In this document: positions 42,518-50,580 of the stretch, piece after piece
How positions within the stretch are numbered: position 1 is the first letter of the stretch
Layout of the letters: every line of letters starts with the position of its first letter
Source of the DNA: Halomicrobium salinisoli
GTDB lineage: Archaea; Halobacteriota; Halobacteria; Halobacteriales; Haloarculaceae
NCBI RefSeq assembly: GCF_020405185.1
Contig: NZ_CP084463.1
Coordinates: forward strand, 1,116,001-1,180,000
Reading direction: 5' to 3'
Length of the DNA: 64,000 nucleotides
Translations under genes and position numbers: made by a program
Notes under the pieces: generated by a model
What the model saw: only the letters and a program-made list of their open reading frames with translations
Told to the model about the DNA's origin: nothing
Database searches by the model: none

Positions 42518-44216
42518 CGTCGCTCACCTCCTGCAGGGCCGCGGCGAACTCGCCGCGCTCCAGCGCCTCGGTCAGTTGCGGCAGCACCTCGAACAGGTCG
42601 CCCTCGACGAAGTAGTCCGAGAACTCCCGGATGTCCGCGTCGGGGTCGGTGTTGATCGCGACGATGGTGTCCGACTCGTCCATGCCGACCTTGTGCTGGA
42701 TGGCCCCGGAGATGCCCGCGGCGACGTAGACGTCCGGCTCCACCACCTGCCCGGACTCGCCGATCTGGCGGTCCTCGCCGACGTACTGCTCGACGTGGCC
42801 CTCGAAGCCGTAGGAGGACGTGATGACGCCCCGCGAGAGCCCGAGGTCGGCGTCCTCGAAGGCGTCGACCATGTCTAGCCCGAGTTCGATGCCCTCCGTC
42901 GGGGCGTCGCCGATGCCCCGGCCCAGCGCCACGATGACGTCGTGGCCGGTCAGGTCGACGCCCTCGTCCAGCTGGTCGTACTCCGTGACCTCGACCTGGA
43001 ACCACTCGTCGGGCAGGTCCATGTCGTGCTCGACGACCTCGCCCCGGCGCTCGGGGTCGGCCTCCGGGATCTCGAAGCTCCCCGGGATGACGGACGCGCC
43101 CTGCGGGTGGAAGTCCCGGAAGGGCTTGTCGATGCAGAGGATCGTCGAGTACTCGAAGCCCGAGAAGTCCGGGCGCTTCATGTGCAGGACGCGCTCGAAC
43201 TCCTCGCTGTCGCCCGGCTTTCCGGTCTTCGCCGGGTTCGAGATCATCGCCGACTCGATGTACAGCCCGGAGCAGTCCGAGGCCAGCCCGGAGTCGAGTT
43301 CGCCCTGCACGAGCGCCGAGAGGTCCCGGCCGTTGTTCGTGGCAGGGAAGACGGTGTACCTGGGCTCGTGGTAGTCCCGCCACCCGAAGTCGCTGTCCCG
43401 GCACATGTGACAGAAGATCTCGGTGTAGGGCGTGTGCCGGAAGCGCGCCAGGCGCTCGTCCTCGTGGTAGACCACGCGGTCGGCGCCGTAGGAGACGATC
43501 TCGTCGGTCAGGTCCGACACCTCGTCGCCGATCACGACGGCGATCACCTCCTCGGGGTTCCCGTCTTCGTCCCCGCCGGAAGACGAGTCTTCCGAGCCTC
43601 CGCTCGCTTCGCTCGCGGAGACGCCGTATTCGCTGTTGTAGTCGTCCATCAGCTGCCGGGCCTTGCCCAGCATCTCGCGCGAGACGTCGATCAGTTCGCC
43701 CTGCTGGGTCTCGCAGTAGACCCACATGTCGCGGTAGGTCTCGCCGCTCGTCCCCTCGACCCACTGCTTCTCGTTGGTGGGGTGGTCGAGGTCCGGGTGC
43801 TTCTCCTCGGGCGGGACGTACTCCACTTTCTCGCCCTCCTCGCCCTCTTCGTCCTCGCTGCCCTCGATGGCCTCGATGCGGCTCTCGATGCGCTCCTTCG
43901 CTGTCTTGCGGTCCTCGCCTTCCGTCTCACGTTCCAGCAGGTCCTCCAGCACGTCCACGTCGTCGACGCCCCGAACGAGGTTAGCGACGTCGGCGACGGT
44001 CATCTCCGAGAGGGTCGCCTCGCTCGGATCGGCCTCTCCTTCGTCTTCGGCCGTCAGTTTCTCCAGGCGGTCCTCCAGCAGCGTCTTCACGGGCGCGCGG
44101 TCCTCGCCCTCCGCCTCGAGGGCGAGCATCTCCTCGACCTCCTCGGGGTCCTCGACGTCCTTGATCTTCGGGCCGAGCTCCGCGATGTCGTGGTCGGTGG
44201 GATCTATCTCTGGCAC
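42510..44216 (-). CDS. fixB: Electron-transfer flavoprotein alpha subunit (FixB) with duplicated N-terminal extension
   Basis: This is the FAD-binding ETF subunit. The 568-residue protein is much longer than the usual 320. Residues about 1-135 are acidic and contain a 28-residue motif twice (27-54 and 90-117), each with an EGEDR core between coiled helices. The ETF-alpha domain follows from about 155. Its C-terminal FAD site (SRGVITSSYGFEGHVEQYVGEDRQIG in part, then AAGISGAIQH) is intact. A Ser/Gly/Asp-rich linker interrupts the domain at about 200-218. It lies between fixA and fixC. Confidence 0.93.
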   Translation of the reverse strand: MPEIDPTDHDIAELGPKIKDVEDPEEVEEMLALEAEGEDRAPVKTLLEDRLEKLTAEDEGEADPSEATLSEMTVADVANLVRGVDDVDVLEDLLERETEGEDRKTAKERIESRIEAIEGSEDEEGEEGEKVEYVPPEEKHPDLDHPTNEKQWVEGTSGETYRDMWVYCETQQGELIDVSREMLGKARQLMDDYNSEYGVSASEASGGSEDSSSGGDEDGNPEEVIAVVIGDEVSDLTDEIVSYGADRVVYHEDERLARFRHTPYTEIFCHMCRDSDFGWRDYHEPRYTVFPATNNGRDLSALVQGELDSGLASDCSGLYIESAMISNPAKTGKPGDSEEFERVLHMKRPDFSGFEYSTILCIDKPFRDFHPQGASVIPGSFEIPEADPERRGEVVEHDMDLPDEWFQVEVTEYDQLDEGVDLTGHDVIVALGRGIGDAPTEGIELGLDMVDAFEDADLGLSRGVITSSYGFEGHVEQYVGEDRQIGESGQVVEPDVYVAAGISGAIQHKVGMDESDTIVAINTDPDADIREFSDYFVEGDLFEVLPQLTEALERGEFAAALQEVSDDD

Positions 44217-44218
44217 GA

Positions 44219-45073
44219 TCAGTCACCTGCCGCGTAGGGCGCGAGTTCGTCGAACACCTGTTCCATCCCGGACTCGTCGTCCGGATCGACCACCGTCGCC
44301 TCGCGCTCGGAGGGGGCCCGGGGGATCGGATCCACGCCGGCGACGATGGTGGGGGAGCCGTCGAGGCCGATGTAGTCCGGGTCGAGATTGAGGTCCGCGT
44401 GGTCCCACACCGTCAGGTGGTCCTCGAAGGACTCGGCCCGTTCCCGGGTCTCCTCCCGGAGGTCCTTCCAGGCCAGCCTGTGGGCGGCCTTCCGGTAGGT
44501 GGGCTCGAACTCCGGGTCGGCGACGACGAACGCCGGTAGCTCCGTCTCGACTGTCTCTATCTCCTCGACGTCGCCCTCGACGAGGCGCTTGGCCCGCAGG
44601 GTGCCCGCTTCCTCGTCGACGTCGAGCGCGACGACGTGGGTCACCAGCGGCATGCCGAGGCACCACGCCGTCTGGGGGCCGGTGTGGCCGGTCTCCCCGT
44701 CGGCGGTCTTGAAGCCCGCGAACACCAGGTCCGGCGACTCCTCGAGGTTCTGGATGCCCGTGGCGACCGTCATGGCCGTCGCCCAGGTGTCGGCCGCGCC
44801 CATCTCGCGGTCGGAGAGGAGGTAGCAGTCGTCCGCGTAGACGTCCGTCATTCCCTCCTGCAGGACCTCCTCGTAGCCGGGCGGTCCCATGCTCATCAGC
44901 GACACCGTGCCGCCGTTCCTGACCCTCGTCTGGAGGGCCGCACGGAGCGCGTGCTTGTCGTTCGGGTTCATCACCGTCGGCGTCTTCCCGCGCTCGAGGT
45001 GGCCGTCCTCGTCGAAGGACACCTGGCCCTCCCGGAAGTCGGGGACGCCTTTCGTCAGTACGACTGTGCGCAT
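44219..45073 (-). CDS. fixA: Electron-transfer flavoprotein beta subunit (FixA)
   Basis: This is the AMP/FAD-binding ETF subunit partnering FixB. The 284-residue protein begins MRTVVLTKGVPDFREGQVSFDE and shows VMNPNDKHALRAALQTRV. It also has the ETF-beta motif region MGPPGYEEVLQEGM and the AGFKTADGETGHTGPQTAWCLGMPLVTHV segment (shown here in family context). FixABCX systems couple beta-oxidation or pyruvate/NADH oxidation to quinone or ferredoxin. The promoter TATTAATG (45114-45121) gives a short leader with a GAGGGTAGTGA ribosome site. The fixB start is 2 bp after the stop. Confidence 0.93.
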   Translation of the reverse strand: MRTVVLTKGVPDFREGQVSFDEDGHLERGKTPTVMNPNDKHALRAALQTRVRNGGTVSLMSMGPPGYEEVLQEGMTDVYADDCYLLSDREMGAADTWATAMTVATGIQNLEESPDLVFAGFKTADGETGHTGPQTAWCLGMPLVTHVVALDVDEEAGTLRAKRLVEGDVEEIETVETELPAFVVADPEFEPTYRKAAHRLAWKDLREETRERAESFEDHLTVWDHADLNLDPDYIGLDGSPTIVAGVDPIPRAPSEREATVVDPDDESGMEQVFDELAPYAAGD

Positions 45074-45113
45074 TGGTGTCACTACCCTCGTGGCTGTATG
45101 CCACTCCACCGAA

Positions 45114-45121
45114 CATTAATA
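45114..45121 (-). promoter_or_regulatory. TATA box for fixA-fixB-fixC
   Basis: Minus-strand GACTATTAATGTTCGG lies about 44 bp upstream of the fixA ATG. It predicts a leader of about 15-20 nt, which then carries a purine-rich ribosome binding site. The ferredoxin gene upstream has its own promoter. Confidence 0.5.
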
Positions 45122-45260
45122 GTCTTTTGTACTTATTACTCTCCAACAGGTCGGAGAGGGCGACGGTGTCGGCCACTCACGAGGTCGAAAACTCGGGGAG
45201 TACCGAGGCTGGTCGATTTCGAGTAACCGCTCCGATACGTATCGAGAACCCAGTCGCGGC

Positions 45261-45324
45261 GTCGACGGCCAGATGCGGCCGGCCCGGCTCGGGTCGACGG
45301 CTAGATGCGGCCGGCCCGGCTCGG
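45261..45324. repeat. 32 bp tandem duplication of the ferredoxin gene end
   Basis: Units 45261-45292 and 45293-45324 both read GTCGACGGC, then CAGATGCGG or TAGATGCGG, then a GGCCCGGCTCGG end. The copy at 45293-45324 contains the ferredoxin stop (TAG) and its last codons (DPSRAGRI). The downstream copy has TGG where the stop would be. Confidence 0.93.
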
Positions 45325-45639
45325 ATCCACGTCGATGGCGTCGACCGGACAGACGTCCACGCAGAGCATGCAGTCGATGCACTGGTCCTCGTGGGCGGGG
45401 TCGGCCTTGATCTCGCTCTCCGGGTGGCCGGGCGTGTCGACCCACTCGAAGACGTCCACGGGGCAGTCCTCCAGGCACGCGCCGTCCGCGAGGCAGATGT
45501 CGAAGTCCACGGCGACGTGGGTGCCGTGGATGCCCTGCTTCTCCTCGGTGGGGTCCTCGCCGTCGGAGGTCCACACGCGGTGGCCCTCGTGGCGGTCTAC
45601 CTCCTCGTAGGTCTCCTCGAACTCGGGATCTATGGCCAT
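45301..45639 (-). CDS. Ferredoxin with two iron-sulfur sites (zinc-ferredoxin-like)
   Basis: The 112-residue protein has a 45-residue head with histidines and acidic residues. A first cluster site follows (ICLADGACLEDCPVDVFEW, expanded spacing, about residues 49-60), then a canonical CIDCMLCVDVCPVDAIDVD (about 87-97). The modified first site and the N-terminal extension resemble archaeal zinc-containing 7Fe/8Fe ferredoxins. Its position immediately upstream of fixA suggests it is the electron partner of the FixABC system. ACTTAAGT (45667-45674) is a TATA box 31 bp upstream of the ATG. Confidence 0.92.
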   Translation of the reverse strand: MAIDPEFEETYEEVDRHEGHRVWTSDGEDPTEEKQGIHGTHVAVDFDICLADGACLEDCPVDVFEWVDTPGHPESEIKADPAHEDQCIDCMLCVDVCPVDAIDVDPSRAGRI

Positions 45640-45808
45640 TGGTATCTTATCTCACTTATCGCGAACACTTAAGTTTTTGACCGGCGCGGCGCTGCTCGCG
45701 TGTGATTCCGGTCCCCTGCGTAAAGTGTCCGTCGCTCGCCGCCCGCCACGTCCTCGATTCGTCTCCGGCGTGGTCGACAGCGTCTCGCTCCGCCCGCCGC
45801 TCCCGCGG

Positions 45809-46183
45809 CTACAGCGGCCCGTCGCCCTGGCGGCCCTCGTCCTCTATCTCGCTCAGTTCGCGCTCGTCGTTGTACTCCTCGGGGCCCGCCGCCTCGCCGG
45901 TGACGGCGTCGTACACCGCCTCCCGCACCTCCTGGGGCGATCCGAACTCCTCGTCGACGAGCCGGTCGAACACGGAGCCCAGCGACTCCGTCTCGTTGGG
46001 CATGTCGATGGACTGATCGCCGTACTCGACGGCCAGTTCCTCGCCCCGGACGGGGTACTTCATGTCGTCGAACATGCCGGCGTCGCCGAGCATGTCCTCG
46101 ATCGTCTCCGTCCGCTCGTGGCGCCGTTCGTTGGCGCTCTCCTGGACGCTCTCCGTGTCGGTGTCGTAGGAATCGTCGGCCAT
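45809..46183 (-). CDS. Small acidic haloarchaeal protein (DUF5789-like)
   Basis: The 124-residue protein begins MADDSYDTDTESVQESANERRHER. It continues with IEDMLGDAGMFDDMKYPVRGEELAVEYGDQSIDMPNETESLG and EEFGSPQEVREAVYDAVTGEAAG, a conserved pattern of acidic haloarchaeal proteins of unknown function. No cysteine or membrane segment is present. The ATG at 46183 is preferred because the upstream in-frame sequence is cysteine- and arginine-rich and atypical. The 45640-45808 gap beyond it shows only the ferredoxin promoter. Confidence 0.75.
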   Translation of the reverse strand: MADDSYDTDTESVQESANERRHERTETIEDMLGDAGMFDDMKYPVRGEELAVEYGDQSIDMPNETESLGSVFDRLVDEEFGSPQEVREAVYDAVTGEAAGPEEYNDERELSEIEDEGRQGDGPL

Positions 46184-46314
46184 CACCGTCGCTAGTCGGA
46201 CGAGCCGTATAGACCTGTCTCCGAGACAACAACTCGGCGTCGGTCTGACTGGAAACCGGACGGAAGTCGCAGTCCAGTGGCAAGCGCTCGCTTCGCCCTG
46301 TCGGACGCAGCCGG

Positions 46315-47109
46315 TCACAGGCGCTCGTCCAGGAAGTCAGTGGTCCGGTCCAGCGTCCGCTCGTAGGTGGCGGCATAGTGCGGGAACTGGTGGTCCGCGC
46401 CGTCTCCGGAGAGCAACTCCAGGTCGGCCTCGGTCACCGCGTCGAGCGCCGCGTGGAAGCGCTCGGACTGGTCCGGGTCGACGGCCTCGTCGTCGGTCCC
46501 GTGGACCAGCAGCGTCGGCGGCGTCGTCACGTCCTCCTGTCCCAGCGGCGACGCGAGGTCGAACCGCTCCGGGTCCTCCGCCGGCGTCCCGCGGACGTAT
46601 TCGCGGTTGGCCGCGGGGTCGTCCCACGCGGCGACGTCGTAGATGCCCGCGTAGCCCACGAGCGCGTCGACGGCGGAGGAGGCGCCGGGATACCGCTCCG
46701 GCTCGAAGGCCGGCTCGTCGGCCGTGACGGCCGCCAGCGCGGCGAGGTTGCCGCCGGCGGAGTGGCCGACGACGGCGATCCGGTCCGGGTCGACGCCGTA
46801 ATCCGGCCCCTCGCTGCGCAGCCACTCGACGGCGGCCTTCACGTCGACGAGCGCCGCCGGGAACGACGCCTCCGGTCCGAGCCGGTACTGCGACTCGACG
46901 GTGACGTACCCCTCGTCGGCGAAATCGAGCGCCTGGCGGGCGAACTGGCCCTTGTCGCCGGCGACGAAGCCGCCGCCGTGGACGAACAGGACGGCCGGGC
47001 TCGGGCCGCTCTCGGACGGCTCGTAGACGTCGAGGTGGAGCGTCCGCTCGTCTGTCTCCCTGAACGGCAGGTCGCGGTGGACGGTGATTCGCGGAGCCTC
47101 TCTGCTCAT
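46315..47109 (-). CDS. Alpha/beta hydrolase (hormone-sensitive-lipase-like esterase)
   Basis: The 264-residue protein is an esterase of the HSL group. The oxyanion-hole motif is VLFVHGGGFVAGDKG (about residues 40-54). The nucleophile serine lies in IAVVGHSAGGNLAALAA (about 118), with the acid in LLVHGTDDEAVDPDQS (about 208) and the histidine in GADHQFPHYA (about 240). No signal peptide is present. The substrate is unknown, likely a short ester. It is divergent from the beta-helix gene, with 115 bp between them. Confidence 0.92.
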   Translation of the reverse strand: MSREAPRITVHRDLPFRETDERTLHLDVYEPSESGPSPAVLFVHGGGFVAGDKGQFARQALDFADEGYVTVESQYRLGPEASFPAALVDVKAAVEWLRSEGPDYGVDPDRIAVVGHSAGGNLAALAAVTADEPAFEPERYPGASSAVDALVGYAGIYDVAAWDDPAANREYVRGTPAEDPERFDLASPLGQEDVTTPPTLLVHGTDDEAVDPDQSERFHAALDAVTEADLELLSGDGADHQFPHYAATYERTLDRTTDFLDERL

Positions 47110-47224
47110 GTCCGGGGCTCCGCCCGGGACGGTCAAGTAGCCGGCGGAGACGGCGTCGCCGCGGCCCCGCCGAGACACGTGTTGCCGAACAACAATGAAG
47201 CGCTCGGGCCACGAAGGGGCTGGT

Positions 47225-48433
47225 ATGGACCGCCGCAGTTTCCTCGCCGCCGCCGGCGTCGCAGCGGTCGGTGCCGGAGTCGGGACCAGCACCCTCCAGC
47301 GGGGGTTCCGAACGATCGGCGTCCCGCGGGACGCGGACTCGATCCAGGCGGGCGTCGACGCGGCGTCCCCGGGCGATCTCGTCCTCGTCGACGCCGGCAC
47401 CTACGACGAGAACGTGGTCGTCTCGACGCCCGGCGTCACGCTGCGCGGCGTCGACCGCAACGCCGTCGTCCTCGACGGGGACTTCGATCCGGGCAACGGC
47501 GTCGACGTCGCGGCCGACGGCGTGGCCGTCGAGAACCTCACCGTCCGGCGCTTCCAGGGCACGGGCGTCTACTGGCACGGCGTCGCGGGCTTCCGCGGCA
47601 GCTACCTCACCGCCTACAACAACGGCTACTACGGGATCTACGCGACCGGATCCAGCGACGGTCGCTTCGAGTACAGCTACGCCTCGGGGCACCCGGACGC
47701 CGGCTTCTACCTGGGGCGGCACCGCCCCTACGACGCGACCGTCGCGAACGTGGTGGCCGAGCACAACGCGGTCGGCTACTCCGGCACCAGCACGGGCGGG
47801 CGCCTGACGGTCAGGGACTCGATCTTCCGGCACAACAGGACCGGCGTCCTCCCCAACACGCTGGACACCACTGATCCGCCACAGCGCGCCTCGCGGTTCG
47901 TCGGCAACGTCGTCTCGGAGAACGACGACGAGGACGCCCCGGCGCTGCGCTACGTCGCGCCGACGTTCGGCATGGGCGTCGTCCTCTGGGGCGCGAGCGA
48001 CAACGTGGTCGCGGACAACCGGGTCGACGGCCACCCCAACTTCGGCATCGTCGCCGACCACAACGTGGTCGCCCCGTCGGGCAACGAGGTCAGGAACAAC
48101 GTGGTCCGGGGCTCCGGGGAGGCCGACCTGGCGCTGGGTGCGCCCGCCGGCGAGGGCAACCAGTTCGCGGGCAACCAGTTCGCCACCAGCGCGCCGTCGG
48201 GCCTCCAGGCGGACGCCAGCGACGGCTCCCGGCGCGTCGCGGCCGTCTTCGAGCGCCAGGCGGTCGCCCAGGGTGATCCGGCGCCTGGCGGCGACTGGCG
48301 CGACCAGCCCGAACCGGATCCGAAACCGACGATGCGGGATCCCGGGGCGTCGCCGCGGATAGCCGACAGGGCGACCTCGTGGGGCGACGACGGCGAGAAC
48401 GGCGACGGCGAATCCGACGAAAGAACGGAGTGA
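47225..48433 (+). CDS. Tat-exported right-handed parallel beta-helix protein
   Basis: The 402-residue protein opens MDRRSFLAAAGVAAVGAGVG, a Tat signal with the twin arginine at 3-4, so it is exported folded. The rest forms parallel beta-helix rungs of about 22-25 residues: SIQAGVDAASPGDLVLVDAGTYDENVVV, GVTLRGVDRNAVVLDG, GNGVDVAADGVAVENLTVRR and later NNGYYGIYATGSSDG, DNVVADNRVDGHPNFGIVAD. This pattern resembles pectate lyase-like and NosD-type folds. The last about 60 residues are Pro/Asp-rich. A carbohydrate-binding or lyase role is a fold-based guess. Confidence 0.87.
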   Translation: MDRRSFLAAAGVAAVGAGVGTSTLQRGFRTIGVPRDADSIQAGVDAASPGDLVLVDAGTYDENVVVSTPGVTLRGVDRNAVVLDGDFDPGNGVDVAADGVAVENLTVRRFQGTGVYWHGVAGFRGSYLTAYNNGYYGIYATGSSDGRFEYSYASGHPDAGFYLGRHRPYDATVANVVAEHNAVGYSGTSTGGRLTVRDSIFRHNRTGVLPNTLDTTDPPQRASRFVGNVVSENDDEDAPALRYVAPTFGMGVVLWGASDNVVADNRVDGHPNFGIVADHNVVAPSGNEVRNNVVRGSGEADLALGAPAGEGNQFAGNQFATSAPSGLQADASDGSRRVAAVFERQAVAQGDPAPGGDWRDQPEPDPKPTMRDPGASPRIADRATSWGDDGENGDGESDERTE

Positions 48434-48451
48434 GAACGGATCGCGGCCCAG

Positions 48452-50197
48452 CTAGGAGTGCGTGAAGTACGCCACGACGCCGACCTCCTCGGCGGCGTCC
48501 TCGGGGACCTGGTCCAGCCTGGCGAACCCGACCCGCTCGAACTGGAGCAGGTCGTCCTCCTCGTAGTCGACGACGCCGGGCTCTGCGACGCCCTCCACGT
48601 CGCCCTCCATCGTCCGCAGGCGGAGGTGCGGCCCGTCCGCAGGCGCCCAGTGGACCACGTCCACGTCGCCGTCGCGGACCACGTCGATGTCGTCGCCCGT
48701 GTACTCGAAGGTGTCGCGGGTGTGGCGGACGCAGCCGTAGCCCTTCAGCCAGACGCGCTCGCCGTGCTCGGGCAGGTCGTCGCCCTCGACGGCGACGCTC
48801 CCCTCGACGGGGATCTCGCGGACGCCGCGGTCCTCGTGGTCGGGGTGGACCGGCGGCTCGGCGACGTCTGGCCCGCCGACGACCTGGCGCTCGACGAGGC
48901 CGCCGACGTCGGGGTCGTCGCGGACGAAGAAGGCGCGGTCGGTCTCGTCGTCGATCAGCTCGCGGTTGTTCGCGTAGATGGAGGACATCGCCAGGTCGAC
49001 GTTCGACGTCGAGGTGCCCAGTTCGACCATGGCGTCGGTGACGGCCGCGCCGCGGATGCCCCGCTTTGCGAGGCTGGCGACGGTGGGCGCGCGCGGATCG
49101 TCCCAGCCGTCGAGGTCGCCGTCCTCGATGAGCTCCTTGATGCTGGAGGTCGACATCGGCACGTCGTAGGCGTCGACCTGGACGTGGCCCCAGTGGATGA
49201 CCTCGGGGTACTCCCAGTCGAAGTAGTCGTAGACGAACTGCTGGCGCTTCGCGGAGTCCTGCAGGTCGATGCCGCGGATGATGTGGCTGACCGAAAGCAG
49301 GTGGTCGTCGACGCCCGACTGGAAGTCCAGCATCGGCCAGCAGCGGTACTCGCTGGCCGCCTCGCGCGGGTGCGGGGTGTCGACCATCCGGAAGGCGACC
49401 CAGTCGCGCAGCGCGGGGTTCTTGTGCTCGATGTCGGTCTTGACCCTCAGGACCATCTCGCCGCTGTCGTACTCGCCGGCGACCATGTCGGCGAACTCCT
49501 CGCGGACTGTCTCGACGTCCTTGTCCCGGTGCGGGCAGGGCTCGGCGTCGTTCTTCAGCTCCGAGAACTCCTCGCCGGGGCAGGAGCAGGTGTACGCGCC
49601 GCCGAGGTCGATCAGCTCGCGGGCGTACTCGTAGTAGGTCTCGACGCGGTCGCTGGCCTTCTCGACCTCTGCGGGCTCGAAGCCGAGGTAGTCGATGGCA
49701 TCGAGAATCTGGTCGTAGGCCGCCAGGTCCGGCCGCTTGGTCTCCGGGTCGGTGTCGTCGAACCGGCAGACGAACTCGCCGTCGTACTCCTCGGCGTAGG
49801 TGCCGACCACCGCGGCCATCCGGGCGTGGCCGATGTGCCACGGGCCGTTGGGGTTCGGGGCCACCCGCAGCCGGATCTGGTCGTACTCGTCCGCGTTCGG
49901 GAGGTCCGGCAGCGGCCCCTCCTCGCCTTCGTCCTCGCTCTCGATCTCCTCCAACTCCTCGGGGGCCAGCTCGGCCAGCCGCTCCCGGCGCTCCTCTGCG
50001 CCCATCTCGTTGACGTCCTGGATCACCGGGGAGATGACGTCCGGCACCTCGTCCCCGTGCTCGCGAAGCTCCGGGTTCTCGCCCATCAGCGGGCCCATGA
50101 TGGCCCCGACCTGCGCCTCGCTACCGTGCTTGACCGCGTTGATAAGCGCCGCGATCTCGGCGGCCTCGCGGGCCTGCGCTCGTAGCTCCTCGTCCAT
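48452..50197 (-). CDS. gltX: Glutamyl-tRNA synthetase (archaeal type)
   Basis: This enzyme charges tRNA-Glu, and in archaea also tRNA-Gln for later amidation. The 581-residue protein has an archaeal N-terminal domain (about 1-105), the HIGH site in APNPNGPWHIGHARM (residues 113-127), FDDTDPETKRPD, and a zinc-like CSCPGEEFSE/EPCPHRD region. The KMSKS-equivalent is VPMSTSSIKELIEDGD, the degenerate form seen in archaeal GluRS/GlnRS. The C-terminal beta-barrel anticodon domain follows. It converges with the beta-helix gene, 18 bp away. Confidence 0.96.
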   Translation of the reverse strand: MDEELRAQAREAAEIAALINAVKHGSEAQVGAIMGPLMGENPELREHGDEVPDVISPVIQDVNEMGAEERRERLAELAPEELEEIESEDEGEEGPLPDLPNADEYDQIRLRVAPNPNGPWHIGHARMAAVVGTYAEEYDGEFVCRFDDTDPETKRPDLAAYDQILDAIDYLGFEPAEVEKASDRVETYYEYARELIDLGGAYTCSCPGEEFSELKNDAEPCPHRDKDVETVREEFADMVAGEYDSGEMVLRVKTDIEHKNPALRDWVAFRMVDTPHPREAASEYRCWPMLDFQSGVDDHLLSVSHIIRGIDLQDSAKRQQFVYDYFDWEYPEVIHWGHVQVDAYDVPMSTSSIKELIEDGDLDGWDDPRAPTVASLAKRGIRGAAVTDAMVELGTSTSNVDLAMSSIYANNRELIDDETDRAFFVRDDPDVGGLVERQVVGGPDVAEPPVHPDHEDRGVREIPVEGSVAVEGDDLPEHGERVWLKGYGCVRHTRDTFEYTGDDIDVVRDGDVDVVHWAPADGPHLRLRTMEGDVEGVAEPGVVDYEEDDLLQFERVGFARLDQVPEDAAEEVGVVAYFTHS

Positions 50198-50279
50198 TAC
50201 CGTGGAGTGCGACCGGACGCCTCAAAACGGCGTCGGGTTCCGGGCAGCCGAGCGATAGCGTCGACGCCGGCCAACTGGC

Positions 50280-50441
50280 TCACGTCGACCGGACGTATCC
50301 TATCACCGTCGCCACGACGCCAGCAGCGACGACCAGCAGCGCGTCATCGGCGTCCTCTGGGGTGAACGGAAGCAGCATCGTCAGGCCGGCGATCAGGCAG
50401 CAGCCGAGGCCTACTACCGCGTACCGCGTCTCCCTGTTCAC
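50280..50441 (-). CDS. Small two-helix membrane protein, 53 residues (GTG start)
   Basis: A short frame between gltX and the prenyltransferase gene starts with GTG and reads MNRETRYAVVGLGCCLIAGL onwards. Two hydrophobic helices (VVGLGCCLIAGLTMLLPF and ALLVVAAGVVATVIGYV) are separated by an acidic turn (TPEDADD) and followed by a basic RST end. Small two-helix proteins of this kind are common in haloarchaea. No ATG is available; GTG fits the helix boundary. The function is unknown. Confidence 0.65.
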   Translation of the reverse strand: MNRETRYAVVGLGCCLIAGLTMLLPFTPEDADDALLVVAAGVVATVIGYVRST

Positions 50442-50580
50442 GACGCCCGGTAGAACAGGTCCCTCAAAGAAATGTTTGGTTCAGTGAGGAATGTCCGCGC
50501 CGAGATCGCTGCTCGCGTGTCGTTCGCTCCGCTCACTCCCGCTCGCAAAAACGAGGTCGCTCGCTGCGCTCGCGCCCTCG

